DNA from: Roseiarcus sp963822215
Lineage (GTDB): Bacteria > Pseudomonadota > Alphaproteobacteria > Rhizobiales > Beijerinckiaceae
Reading direction: 5' to 3'
Length of the DNA: 64,000 nucleotides
Assembly: GCA_963822215.1 (NCBI GenBank)
Contig: CAWGGX010000007.1
Location: 124,001-188,000, forward strand
Both the position numbers and the translations under genes were made by a program. Positions 44,105-52,472 of this stretch are shown here, piece after piece (position 1 is the stretch's first letter; each line of letters begins with the position of its first letter). The notes under the pieces are model-generated. The model was not told where the DNA came from and did no database searches. It saw only the letters and a program-made list of their open reading frames with translations.

Positions 44105-44345
44105 CGGCGGCAAGTTGAAAGTCGACTTTGGCTAGCAATTACAATAGGATGACTCCTTATGCCTCCTCTAAAGGGCATTAGGTGAGAGCCTAGAGTAGGA
44201 GCTGGCGTGCAGAGGGTGTTGATGGGTATTCCCCCTCACCATCATCTTTACTCAATGCCGGACACTTTGAGTTCCCTCAAGGCAGAAGCTTCCGGTGATT
44301 GGCGATGATGGGCGTACTCCTCATCCTCTTCATTGCTCAATGGCG
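44105..44345 (+). repeat. Island 3'-end repeat, copy c (two dyads)
   Basis: Begins at the 3' end of the polymerase-like gene. Shares GGCATTAGGTGAGAGCCTAG with 45,140-45,175. Dyad type I GATGGGTATTCCCCCTCACC at 44,221; dyad type II GATGATGGGCGTACTCCTCA at 44,304. The rest up to 44,511 has no gene; a GC-rich hairpin-like segment lies at 44,450-44,495. Confidence 0.7.
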
Positions 44346-44511
44346 CGGGCTCGACGGGTCCGATGCCGGCATACTCGCTCAACGTCTGAGAAGCATCTCG
44401 CATTGATCCCCAGAGACATCCTGGCTATAATCTGACGCCAAGCGCAAAGGCGCGGGGCCTTCAGCGCTCCGACCACCTCCAGAACCCCGCGCGTCGGAGG
44501 AGAGCGCCATT

Positions 44512-45012
44512 ATGCATCATCGCCTATTGGCTTTCTGTGGCATCGCGACCGCTGCCGCCTCATCCTTGGCTGTTGCACCAAGCGTCGTCGCGCAAGAGAT
44601 CAACGACACGTTTGCCTGCCAGTTTATTGGCGGCGGACCATCCGAGCCGCTGGGGGATCGCGACGGCCATGCGCTCCGGGTCGCGCAATTCAGTTGCCTC
44701 GCCAAAACAGGCCCATTGAGCGGCGGCGTGTTGACCGGTTCGACGATCTACGAACTGGACAAAGGGAACGGCGTCCTGCTCACCGGCAGCGGCGGCGTCC
44801 GCAAGCTTGGGCTGACTGCGGTTGACGTGCTCACAGAAGGGAAGCTCGCCGTGGTCATGACAGACGGCAAGGTCACCGGCGTCACAACGTCGGGCAAAGG
44901 CAGCTATGCGATGGCGACCGGCAGTTGGGCACCATTGGCGGGCAAGGCGTTCACCTATTCATCAAAGCCGACCGGCCCAGGACTCTTCGAGATTGTTGTC
45001 ACACGGGAGTAG
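44512..45012 (+). CDS. Secreted hypothetical protein
   Basis: 166 residues. Clear signal peptide (MHHRLLAFCGIATAAASSLA ... VVAQ), then a beta-rich body with two Cys (TFACQF, FSCLA) that may pair. Not recognised. GGAGGAGAG lies 8 bases before the ATG. It is bracketed on both sides by copies of the island 3'-end repeat (44,105-44,345 and 45,063-45,401), like an inserted cassette. Confidence 0.75.
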   Translation: MHHRLLAFCGIATAAASSLAVAPSVVAQEINDTFACQFIGGGPSEPLGDRDGHALRVAQFSCLAKTGPLSGGVLTGSTIYELDKGNGVLLTGSGGVRKLGLTAVDVLTEGKLAVVMTDGKVTGVTTSGKGSYAMATGSWAPLAGKAFTYSSKPTGPGLFEIVVTRE

Positions 45013-45040
45013 CGGCGCAGTCCTCGTAAGGAGTCATCCC

Positions 45041-45141
45041 GAAGGAGGCCTTCGCGGCTGTCGCTGGGCAATTCCGGCGGCAAGCTCAAGGTCGACTTTG
45101 GCCCGGAACTCCGGGAGATTTCGCCTTACGCCTCCCCTTAA
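45041..45141 (+). pseudogene. 3' fragment of a second polymerase-like gene
   Basis: Reads GGCCTTCGCGGCTGTC then, one frame on, SGGKLKVDFGPELREISPYA and a stop after SP. The SGGKLKVDFG piece equals the C-terminus of the polymerase-like protein at 44,135, showing a truncated second copy with a fuller C-terminus. Confidence 0.65.
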
Positions 45142-45405
45142 AGGCATTAGGTGAGAGCCTAAGGCGAGAGCCTAGAGCAGTGGCGGCGGACAGACGGAGG
45201 TGATGGGTATTACCCCTCATCATCTTACTCACCCAGAACTGACTGCATCGAGCATCGCGCAAGGCTGAGCATCCGGCGACCGGTGATCGACGTGATGGGT
45301 ATTCCCCCTCATCATCTCGATACCCAATGCCGGCTGCCCTGAGCACGCCCTCAGGGACAGCTCCGGGTGATCGGTGATGATGGGCGTACTCCTCATCGTC
45401 CTTGT
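45125..45405 (+). repeat. Island 3'-end repeat, copies d (three dyads)
   Basis: Contains GGCATTAGGTGAGAGCCTAA, then dyads GATGGGTATTACCCCTCATC (45,202), GATGGGTATTCCCCCTCATC (45,294) and GATGATGGGCGTACTCCTCA (45,376). Same order as copy c, with the type I dyad duplicated. Confidence 0.7.
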
Positions 45406-45482
45406 TCGGCGCAGTCTTGTCGGCGGTTCCCTCAAGGCCAACCGCTGTATATCGTTTAGGCTTCCTTCCGCAGACAAAGCCA

Positions 45483-46316
45483 ATGCCCCTCCGGTTCAAT
45501 ACGCTCCTCCTCCAGGCTGGCATTGCGCCGGCAGCCGTGCGCCTCCTCCGCCATCAAGACCGCCGAGCTGCGACGACGCGCACTCCATACGAGTTGTGGC
45601 GCGATGATCGTCCGGCGTTTGAATCCTACCAAGGCGGCCAAAGCTTCCAGAACCGCTCGAAGCTTCGTAGCGACTATTGGGCTTCCTTCGTCGCGACACC
45701 GAGCGGTGAGACCCTGCTCGCCGGATTCTACGGCTGCCGCTACCTCGGAGTGAACGACGTGGAACTTGTCTGGCCGCACGCCGCCGGGTCTGATCCCCCT
45801 GGAACCTGTGACGTCTACAGCCTTACCCTCGACGAACGCCTCAACGATCTCGCCGGCCGCCTCATCATCGAATGGGGAAACGCTGAGCGTGCCTGGATTC
45901 AGCGGGCTGACAAGCAGGACAAGATCATACTGCAAATCCGAGAGGCATTCCGCGAGGATGACTTCCCCGGATTCGCTCGCTTCATCTCGCCGCTGTCAAA
46001 GGTCGAGGGGCTGCCGGCCACATGGATTGCGGCGCTTTCGTCGTCTCGCGGTGTTTACCTGCTGACATGCCCGAAGACCCGCGAGCAATACGTCGGGTCG
46101 GCCTCGGGCGCTGGGGGCTTTCACAGCCGTTGGCTTTCGTATGCGCGCGACGGCCACGGCGGTAACCTTGGGCTCAAGAGCCGCGATCCGAGTGACTATC
46201 AGGTGTCAATCTTGGAGGTCGCTGGATCATCGGCGACGCCTGAGGAAATCATCGCTATGGAGGACCTCTGGAAGCGAAAGCTCCAAAGCCGCGAAATGGG
46301 TCTCAACAAGAACTGA
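45483..46316 (+). CDS. GIY-YIG domain protein
   Basis: 277 residues. C-terminal GIY-YIG nuclease-like domain (about 185-277): RGVYLLTCPKTREQYVGSAS, RW..Y..DGHGGN, YQVSILEVA, and Glu in IIAMEDLWKRKLQSREMGLN. The N-terminal 180 residues (MPLRFNTLLLQAGIAPAAVR, FESYQGGQ) are a conserved unknown domain. Similar fusions are seen in rhizobial genomes. Likely endonuclease; target unknown. ATG 45,483 chosen as conserved start. Confidence 0.82.
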   Translation: MPLRFNTLLLQAGIAPAAVRLLRHQDRRAATTRTPYELWRDDRPAFESYQGGQSFQNRSKLRSDYWASFVATPSGETLLAGFYGCRYLGVNDVELVWPHAAGSDPPGTCDVYSLTLDERLNDLAGRLIIEWGNAERAWIQRADKQDKIILQIREAFREDDFPGFARFISPLSKVEGLPATWIAALSSSRGVYLLTCPKTREQYVGSASGAGGFHSRWLSYARDGHGGNLGLKSRDPSDYQVSILEVAGSSATPEEIIAMEDLWKRKLQSREMGLNKN

Positions 46317-46354
46317 TTGCGGCTCTGAGCATCGCCCTGGGCTGGCCATTCGGC

Positions 46355-46700
46355 GATCGGCGATGATGGGATATCGTCATCGAGGCCATTGCTCGAAGGT
46401 CCTCCTCTGATCGGGATTGCCGACTTCGCGCACAGCTCGATGCGACCGCGCCAGGCCGACGTGCCGGGCAAACAACATTGCGGGGACAGCGGAAGGGCAA
46501 GCCTTTGGGCAAACGCGCACAGGTGACTCACACAAGGCCCGCTACAGGCCAAGCCTGAAGCCCGCTCATTGCCCTTGCCTCTGCACTCAATGCCTACCCA
46601 GCGCCTTCCTGAGGCCGGCACGAGGCTGTGCTTGAGGGCGGTATCACCTGGTGATTGGTGATGATGGGCGCACTCCTCATCCTCGTCATCGCTTAAGGCC
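46355..46700 (+). repeat. Island 3'-end repeat, copies e and f
   Basis: Dyads GATGATGGGATATCGTCATC at 46,362 and GATGATGGGCGCACTCCTCA at 46,660, the first 45 bases behind the GIY-YIG stop. Between and after them (to 47,072) no gene is recognised; a short MMSLLDLVDLGELRVNDD frame at 46,756 may be a remnant. Confidence 0.6.
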
Positions 46701-47072
46701 GACACCTCAAGGTTTCTCGCTCTTTCCTCAAGCTCAGCCCTTGAGGCGGGGGATGATGAGCTTGCTCGATCTGGTCGATCTCGGCGAGCTGCGCGTCAAC
46801 GACGACGCTGCAGGTTATTTTTGCGATCATACGTTGCCGAACCGCTCGTTGACGCGAGGGGGCGGTACGCGGTGCCTTCCTCCTTGCTCGACACGGGAGA
46901 GGGGGCGCTAACCAGTGACTTGCAAAGTTCGGCATCAGGTCTCCAACGTTTAAGCGATTTGTTGTCCCCGCGAGCAATTCCCGGTCGAAAAATCGCCCAG
47001 TAGACCAGACAGCTGACTCGCTGCTAACGTGACGAATCAGCAGGCGTACGAACCTGTCCGCCCGGGGCTAAC

Positions 47073-47771
47073 ATGGCAATTCGCAAGCAAAGCCGCAAGC
47101 GTCGTACCAACGAAGAGTTGTTTGTCGCCCGTCTAGCTGAATTAACAAATGATGACAAGCCGCTGACAACAAATGTGTCCTTGCGTACGAAATTGAAATG
47201 GGACGAAGAAAAGTATAATGAGACGAAGAAGAAACTAAGAAAAGATGGAAAGATAGTTGTCGGATTGGGATTTGGGGGACGGATTGGACTCGCTGATGCA
47301 GTTCGAGACCATAAAGGCAAAGCTCTTAAGTTGTTCGTGTCGTACTCTCATGCCGACGAGCGTTACAAAGTAGATTTATTGAAGCATCTTGAACCACTAA
47401 GGCGGCAGGGGTATATTGAGACTTGGCATGATGGAAAAATAACAGCTGGCAAGGAGCTTGATAAAGCCATAAAAAGCGAGCTTAATTCGGCTGATATCAT
47501 ATTGCTATTGATTAGCATAGACTATATTAATTCCTATTATTGCGTCGAGGTCGAGATGAGGGCAGCAATCGCACGACATAACGCTGGCGGCTCGAGGGTA
47601 ATTCCGGTCATCGTTCGTAATTGTATGTGGAAGGGAATGGATTTTTCGAATCATAAGGCGCTTCCAACTGACGGGAAAGCTGTTGTTTCTTGGGCCAATT
47701 CTGATGAAGCATTAGTGTCAGTGGCCGAGGGTGTGGAACTTGCCGCAAAGGAACTCCTCGACAAAGGCTAA
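47073..47771 (+). CDS. Winged-helix plus TIR domain protein
   Basis: 232 residues, markedly AT-rich for this window. Residues 10-75 look like a winged helix (NEELFVARLAEL, then LKWDEEKYNETKKKLRKDGK and GLGFGGR wing). Residues 85-205 are a TIR domain: LKLFVSYSHADERYK, YIETWHDGKITAGKELD, ADIILLLISIDYINSYYC, with candidate catalytic Glu161 (VEMRAAIARH). Bacterial TIR proteins often cleave NAD during abortive phage defence; that role here is inferred. No adjacent SIR2, STAND or cyclase gene. Confidence 0.85.
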   Translation: MAIRKQSRKRRTNEELFVARLAELTNDDKPLTTNVSLRTKLKWDEEKYNETKKKLRKDGKIVVGLGFGGRIGLADAVRDHKGKALKLFVSYSHADERYKVDLLKHLEPLRRQGYIETWHDGKITAGKELDKAIKSELNSADIILLLISIDYINSYYCVEVEMRAAIARHNAGGSRVIPVIVRNCMWKGMDFSNHKALPTDGKAVVSWANSDEALVSVAEGVELAAKELLDKG

Positions 47772-47963
47772 TTCTGTACATGAACCTTTCTTAACGGCCC
47801 TTACTCAGCCGCACTCGAAACGCCGCGCGGTAGGCCCCCGCCCAACGCTCGACAGCGTATGCCCGCAAATGGCGTCATAGGCACGCTGCCCTCAATGCTC
47901 CTCGCGGCCGACCGTCTTGAACGTGTGTCGGCGGCAGCACGTGGCATCGGAGTGTCGGATTAA

Positions 47964-48971
47964 TCAGTGCGGGCTTGAGGTCGCCGGCGATCCTTCAATG
48001 AGAATGCGCAAGACTGCAAGGAGTGACAGCAGTTCCTTTTCCAATTCCTTTGGGAGTCTTGCCTTCTCTTTGTCGACGTGGAGCACGTTATTGGCAAGGT
48101 CGCGCAGACGATGGAGCGCTGCCTTCGACGCACCGCGCGGCAGCGAGTGGCAATTGTTTATGCGCTCTTTTAAGTTGTCGCCACGCGCTTGGTAGTGCAC
48201 TTTGAGCACGGTCTCCAAAATGGACCGCATGAGAGCTACTGTCGCGAAATGCGTTCCAAACACAAATGCATCGTGCGCCTGTTGTAAGTGCGTATACAAT
48301 GAAATCGGTTCCGCACTCCCATGTTTCTGAGCGACGTGGCGAGGCACGAGAACAAACGGGATAAGCTGTCGCCGCCGGAACACTCCCTGCAAATCGAGCC
48401 CCGTTTCGTGTTTCAGCTGCGCCCACTCTGCGACACCCTCCTCGACCTGCTCGGCAAAGTCTTCGGGATAGAACTCCGCCAAGTTAGATGAGGCGTTGGA
48501 GGTTTCGTTTCGCGCGTATTCAAATGCAGCCTCAATGGCGCTCGATTTGCCCCGCGCGTTGTCGTCCGCCCTATCCCAAAGCACATCAAGTGCGCGATGA
48601 ACGTCGGCATCCAGAATTACGGCGCTAGGCCCAAGGCCGAGCCATTCGTGATCTCCAGACAGTTTAGCGCCGAGGACTCTCAATTCAAAACGCTCCTCAT
48701 AGTCGCGCCATGCCGAGACAAACTTCGTATCGACGGGTGCAGCGAATAGGCTTCGCCGCCGCTGCTTGCCGAGCCACATATGTGTTGCCGCATCATCTAG
48801 ATCGGAGCAGAGTCGTCTGAGGTCGGGGTCGCTCACCGCGAGCTCTTCCAGCCCCTCAGGCTCATCGTCGATCAGGTTTCGAAGCTTTTGAAACAATGCC
48901 AGGAACGTGATGACCTCTGGCGAGTCCTTCTCGGTTGCCATTTGCGGTTCCCTTTTGAAACAAGCGCCCAA
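47964..48971 (-). CDS. DUF4145/HEPN-like protein
   Basis: 335 residues (ATG 48,941 gives 325). The N-terminal 200 residues are acidic and unrecognised. The C-terminal ~120 fit the DUF4145 HEPN-like fold: LYTHLQQAHDAFVFGTHFAT, ALMRSILETVLKVHY, LHRLRDLANNVLHVDKE. The canonical HEPN RxxxxH is not obvious, so ribonuclease activity is uncertain. Converges on the TIR gene, 190 bases apart. Possible defence component. Confidence 0.65.
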   Translation of the reverse strand: MGACFKREPQMATEKDSPEVITFLALFQKLRNLIDDEPEGLEELAVSDPDLRRLCSDLDDAATHMWLGKQRRRSLFAAPVDTKFVSAWRDYEERFELRVLGAKLSGDHEWLGLGPSAVILDADVHRALDVLWDRADDNARGKSSAIEAAFEYARNETSNASSNLAEFYPEDFAEQVEEGVAEWAQLKHETGLDLQGVFRRRQLIPFVLVPRHVAQKHGSAEPISLYTHLQQAHDAFVFGTHFATVALMRSILETVLKVHYQARGDNLKERINNCHSLPRGASKAALHRLRDLANNVLHVDKEKARLPKELEKELLSLLAVLRILIEGSPATSSPH

Positions 48972-49196
48972 CCTTGCTACCGAGTGGACGCCCAGAGCAG
49001 CCCCCTTGCCGCCTCAGGCAACTCAACGCGTCCCAATGCCTCCGCCAACGCCTTCAGGCCGAACCCGCGCCGTAACTCCTGCCGACACCGCCGCCGGAAT
49101 GCCCGGTGAGAGCATCACGCAACTCTTCGCCAATCCCGGCGTCCCTGCACATGCGCTTCCTGCGTTGCCTCGCGCCCGGAAGAAGGGGGAGGGGGG
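48972..49196. other. Intergenic, no gene seen
   Basis: About 225 bases between the DUF4145 start and the integrase stop. No feature recognised. Confidence 0.4.
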
Positions 49197-50831
49197 CTAG
49201 TCGGCGAGTTCATACCTTGGGAACCGCAGAAGCTCGGCGGCCAGGTCTTCGATCGTCGGCGTCTCGTAATCATCGCCCTCTTCCTTCGATGAATGTCCGC
49301 ACATGGCAAACCTAATGCGGCGCTCAATGCCCGCTCTCGCGGCCCGACGCTTATAGGTGTGCCGCCACGCATGGTTTGGGCTGATACCCGGATCGTTCAC
49401 CCCAAGCGCCCGAACCCACTCGCTGATCTTGTCGCGCGCTTTGACCCATGGCTGCCGCGTTGGGTTGGTCGGATCATCGTCAGCCTTGCGGCGGCCTTCC
49501 GGATCATAGAACAGCGGCCCAGAACGCTTGGCTTGCGCGAAGGCGACAAAGCCTTGTTCCGCGAGGTGTTCGTGAAGCGGGACCACTCGCGCGACGTTCC
49601 CCTTCACGGTTCCCGCTTCGGGAGTGATGTTGATTGTCCAGAAGCCTTCTTTGTGCTGTTGAACGTCCTCGGCACGTAGTTGGCAGGCCTCCCCAGGCCG
49701 CGCCCCGGTATAGGCGCAGAGCCACGGCACCCAGCGACGGGCGGCGGCGTTGTGGGACTCCATTCTCGGCGACGGCGGTTGCAGCGTGGCGCGAAGGATG
49801 GTGCGCCATTCCTCCTCGTTGAACTCCCGTTCGCGCAGCTTTGGGGCTCGTTTCGGGACAGCAACCGAGGTTTCTGCGAAGGGATTGCTGGCCAGCCTGC
49901 GCCGTTTGACAGCCCAAGCGAAGAGCGTGTGGGCCGCCCGAAGCCAAACCTCGTGCGCGACCTGAGCGGAGCGCTCAGCGGTCGTCAGGCCGTCCGCCCA
50001 TTCCTGCGCTTCCTCCGCCGAGATTGTGGCAGCGTCTCGTTTGCCGAACCGTTCACGAAGACTGACGAAAACGGCCCGCCACCGATTGACGCTCGATGCG
50101 GCGGGCTTCCGTCCCTCGATCCACAACTCAAAGACTTCCCATACTGTCAGCCCTGAGAGCTTCACCGCAGCAGAGGGAGACCTCGGCATATCCGACAGCA
50201 TCGGGAACTTTTCCGGCCTCGTGTCCCGCCTCCAGTCCCCCTGAGCGCGTCGTCTCAACACAGCGAGAGCTGGAAGGAACTCGCCTTCAAGCGCGTCCAA
50301 GACCGCTCCCATCGCTGCGTCGCTGAGCGTCCGATCGTTCTCACTAAGGAAGCGCTCAACATCGCCTTGCATCGTCAGTACGCGATGGATCGCGCGGCGT
50401 TGAACGGGCGTCCGGGCGTCATCATCAAGAACGTCGTCGCCATCGAACTCGCGTGGGCAAACCCTCTCGTATTCGTCCGCCTTTGCATCCCAGTCATCGG
50501 CGGTTCCGGGGTCCTCTTCATATTGGGCAACGAACCAGGAATACCATGCTCCTGCCAGCGCATGCGCTTGGCGCGGCGTCAGGGCTGGCTCCCCTTCGCC
50601 GCGGGCCTTGGTTCGGAGCCTCTCGATGCGGGAACAAACGTCGGCATCCCAATCGCGGAACTCTTGTGTCGCGGTTCCCTGCGGGATTGAGGCGGGGCGA
50701 CGGAACCGCTCTTCCTGCCGCTTGCCATGTTCGGCTTCGTATCGAGCCCTCACGTCGTCGGGGATGCGCTTTCGGGCGAACCAATCGCCATTCGTTGCGC
50801 GGCTTAGGGAGGTCATCCGAATACCAAACAT
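49197..50831 (-). CDS. int: Tyrosine integrase of the island
   Basis: 544 residues. Long N-terminal arm (RKRIPDDVRARYEAEHGKRQ), core-binding region (TVWEVFELWIEGRK, about 220-310), catalytic domain with R in YTGARPGEACQL, HAWRHTYK (His487, Arg490), CGHSS (His513) and Tyr522 in YETPT. It faces away from the tRNA, 85 bases from its CCA. Its ATG abuts the TTTGTAGCG pair, so integrase binding there could repress its own transcription. Confidence 0.94.
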   Translation of the reverse strand: MFGIRMTSLSRATNGDWFARKRIPDDVRARYEAEHGKRQEERFRRPASIPQGTATQEFRDWDADVCSRIERLRTKARGEGEPALTPRQAHALAGAWYSWFVAQYEEDPGTADDWDAKADEYERVCPREFDGDDVLDDDARTPVQRRAIHRVLTMQGDVERFLSENDRTLSDAAMGAVLDALEGEFLPALAVLRRRAQGDWRRDTRPEKFPMLSDMPRSPSAAVKLSGLTVWEVFELWIEGRKPAASSVNRWRAVFVSLRERFGKRDAATISAEEAQEWADGLTTAERSAQVAHEVWLRAAHTLFAWAVKRRRLASNPFAETSVAVPKRAPKLREREFNEEEWRTILRATLQPPSPRMESHNAAARRWVPWLCAYTGARPGEACQLRAEDVQQHKEGFWTINITPEAGTVKGNVARVVPLHEHLAEQGFVAFAQAKRSGPLFYDPEGRRKADDDPTNPTRQPWVKARDKISEWVRALGVNDPGISPNHAWRHTYKRRAARAGIERRIRFAMCGHSSKEEGDDYETPTIEDLAAELLRFPRYELAD

Positions 50832-50851
50832 TTGTAGCGCCCTTTGTAGCG
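50831..50851 (+). promoter_or_regulatory. Paired arm-type integrase sites, right end
   Basis: TTTGTAGCG at 50,831-50,839 and 50,843-50,851, 12-base period, directly upstream of the integrase start on the minus strand. Counterpart of 35,369-35,389. Confidence 0.7.
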
Positions 50852-50915
50852 ACAGGCGCTCCGTAACCCCTTGATATCTGCTATGCTATTGAACGGCAAC
50901 CGCTATTCGTTTGTA

Positions 50916-50933
50916 GTGGTGCGGACGGCGGGG
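50916..50933 (-). repeat. attR: tRNA-Leu 3' end
   Basis: 18 bases covering the CCA, discriminator, acceptor strand and part of the T stem of tRNA-Leu, repeated at 35,288-35,305. Confidence 0.88.
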
Positions 50934-51003
50934 ATCGAACCCGCACGGCTGTGAGGCCGAGGGATTTTAAGTCCCTTGCGTCTACCGGTTCCGCCACGTC
51001 CGC
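50917..51003 (-). tRNA. tRNA-Leu (UAA)
   Basis: 87 nt including encoded CCA. Acceptor GCGGACG pairs with CGTCCGC; a long variable arm as in class II tRNAs; anticodon loop CTTAAAA gives anticodon UAA; T loop GGTTCGATCC. Its 3' end is the island attachment site, and the tRNA remains intact. Confidence 0.95.
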
Positions 51004-52385
51004 GCCGCGCCGATCCATGTCACACCGGCCGCGAAGACGCAAAGCCGGCGCGGCCGAGCGTCGCCATCGACGTCATCAGCGCGCCGGCGCGTCTGTCCTC
51101 GGCGCAGAGCCCACGGCGCGGGCCGATATCCCCAGGAACCGCAACGCCGACGCCAAACGGACACGGCGCTCGCGTGGCGCCCATCCCACCTATTTGCAAG
51201 AGACGCCCATTGCCGTTTTAATCGTTCTCAAGGGTTTACGGTGGGAAAGGGCTCTTGATGGGAACTGCCTAGCCGTCCCTCCGCCCCTCGTCTTGACTCG
51301 CGGACGGAGCGTCGTCGTGAGGCGGGAAACGTTGCCGCCATTCGCCTTGGTTTCTTGGCGCCATCCAAGCGGCCAAGCCGGCGGATGTACCGGATCAATT
51401 CTGATTGCCAGACATTTGTTCGACTATGTTCCCTATACGTGCTAGTCCTTTGGGGATTAACGGAATATCGAAGGAGTTCCAGTGTGTCCGAAGCCCGTGC
51501 GCCCGAGACCGCCAAAGGCTCTCCTGCCGGCGCCGCCGCGTGCGGTCTGACGGCCGCCTCGGCGTGGCTTCCGGCGGTCGGCGCGCCCGGAAATTTTTTG
51601 GGCCCCTCTCGCCCGTAACCCATTGATAAGTCCCGATTCGCGGAGATTTTTTGCAACTTTTGGAAACGGATTGAAATTTTTGGAAGCCTTTTTGGAAGGA
51701 AATTGAAGCCTTTGGCAGGAAAGTGAAGGAAATTGAAAACTCCCAAGCCACCCCAGTGCGCCTCGTCCTGATCCCCAGGTCAAGCCCGGGGATCACGATG
51801 AGGACGGCGCCATGACGACGCCGCTGGCCGCCGGCCCTGGCGGGTGTCTCCCTATTTTCAATTGCGCCGCCGCCCCTGTCGGTGAGGAACGGCGCGACGG
51901 CTCTCCCGGACCGGAAACAGGGAGTTCCCACGCCGCGGAACAGGGAATTTCAGCGTAGGAGCGGGACAATAAACAGGCGCGTCCTGAAGGGCGCTGATGC
52001 TCCGGCCGGGGCAACGACCGGCGTCGGCTCAAGGCGGACCCCGGCCATTCGCAAAAGGTGCGCAGCAGGAGGACTCGATGGCGACGATGGGACCCTCAAA
52101 CAAGGCGCGACGTGCAAAGCGGCGCCCCGATCGCTTTGCGATCAACGGCGCCTGCCAACCATCCTCCACTTGCATCGGGGAGCGACGCCGTAGGCGACGC
52201 GTCTCGAAGGACGCTCCTGCACGACAACAGCAGCGTCCGCTGCATCATCCTTCGAGACGCAATGCTTCGCATCGGCTCCCTGAGGTGTGTGGACCCTGGA
52301 CAAGCCGCCCCTCTCGGCCGTTGCGATCGACGACAGCGAAACGCGCACATCCGCCCGGCGGTGAGCCCGTCCGAACAATTCCGCG
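51004..52385. other. Gene-poor stretch
   Basis: About 1.4 kb with no confident gene. A GTG frame at 51,484-51,618 follows a GAAGGAG ribosome site (MSEARAPETAKGSPAGAAAC...) but has no known family. 51,640-51,745 is a purine-rich run with repeated TTTTTGGAAG and GGAAATTGAA. A REP-like CCCCAGGTCAAGCCCGGGG sits near 51,772. GGAACAGGGAATT-family motifs lie at 51,905-51,975. Confidence 0.5.
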
Positions 52386-52472
52386 CTACGCTCGCGTCAT
52401 ACGCCGCCATTGAGCGACGACAAGAAGGCTGGCGAACAGGACGGGCAGGAAGGCGTGCGGCAGTTCGATCAT
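52386..52472 (-). CDS. Tiny single-helix membrane protein, second of a pair
   Basis: 28 residues, MIELPHAFLPVLFASLLVVA then QWRRMTRA: one membrane helix with a basic end. Ribosome site GGAGGG eight bases before the ATG. Its ATG overlaps the stop of the preceding tiny ORF (ATGA), which argues for real translation. Function unknown; size and shape recall accessory subunits of membrane complexes. Confidence 0.55.
   Translation of the reverse strand: MIELPHAFLPVLFASLLVVAQWRRMTRA

Larger units (their letters stand above)
41419..44135 (+). pseudogene. Family-A polymerase-like protein, split by IS3
   Basis: Residues 1-416 precede the IS (stop reached inside it); removing the element and one GAG restores the frame and adds 26 residues ending SGGKLKVDFG, total 442. 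Palm-like motifs: A VDFSHLFP (Asp287), B-like GFKKLINALFFAQ (320-332), C LPIHDSVLV (His405-Asp406). These resemble motif A/B/C of family A DNA polymerases or T7-type RNA polymerases, with no exonuclease domain. Role unknown. A second 3' end of a similar gene remains at 45,041-45,141. Confidence 0.75.
35288..50933. mobile_element. tRNA-Leu-integrated genomic island (~15.6 kb)
   Basis: Bounded by an 18-bp direct repeat, GTGGTGCGGACGGCGGGG, at 35,288-35,305 and at 50,916-50,933, the latter being the 3' end of tRNA-Leu. A tyrosine integrase ends the island next to the tRNA. Gene GC is visibly lower and more variable than in the flanks. Cargo: AlbA_2 protein, serine recombinase, nuclease-like, polymerase-like, GIY-YIG, TIR and HEPN-like genes. 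No conjugation, capsid or plasmid genes seen, so mobilisation would depend on a helper. Confidence 0.88.

Noticed and set aside
39789..46690. Integron attC array
   Set aside because: Repeats lack GTTRRRY/RYYYAAC cores and no IntI-type integrase domain is present; kept only as a cassette-like hypothesis.
39700..46700. CRISPR array
   Set aside because: Repeats are irregularly spaced, imperfect and separated by genes; no cas genes.
51484..51618. 44-codon GTG frame after a good ribosome site
   Set aside because: No recognisable family and Ala/Pro-rich composition; noted in the gap entry but not called.
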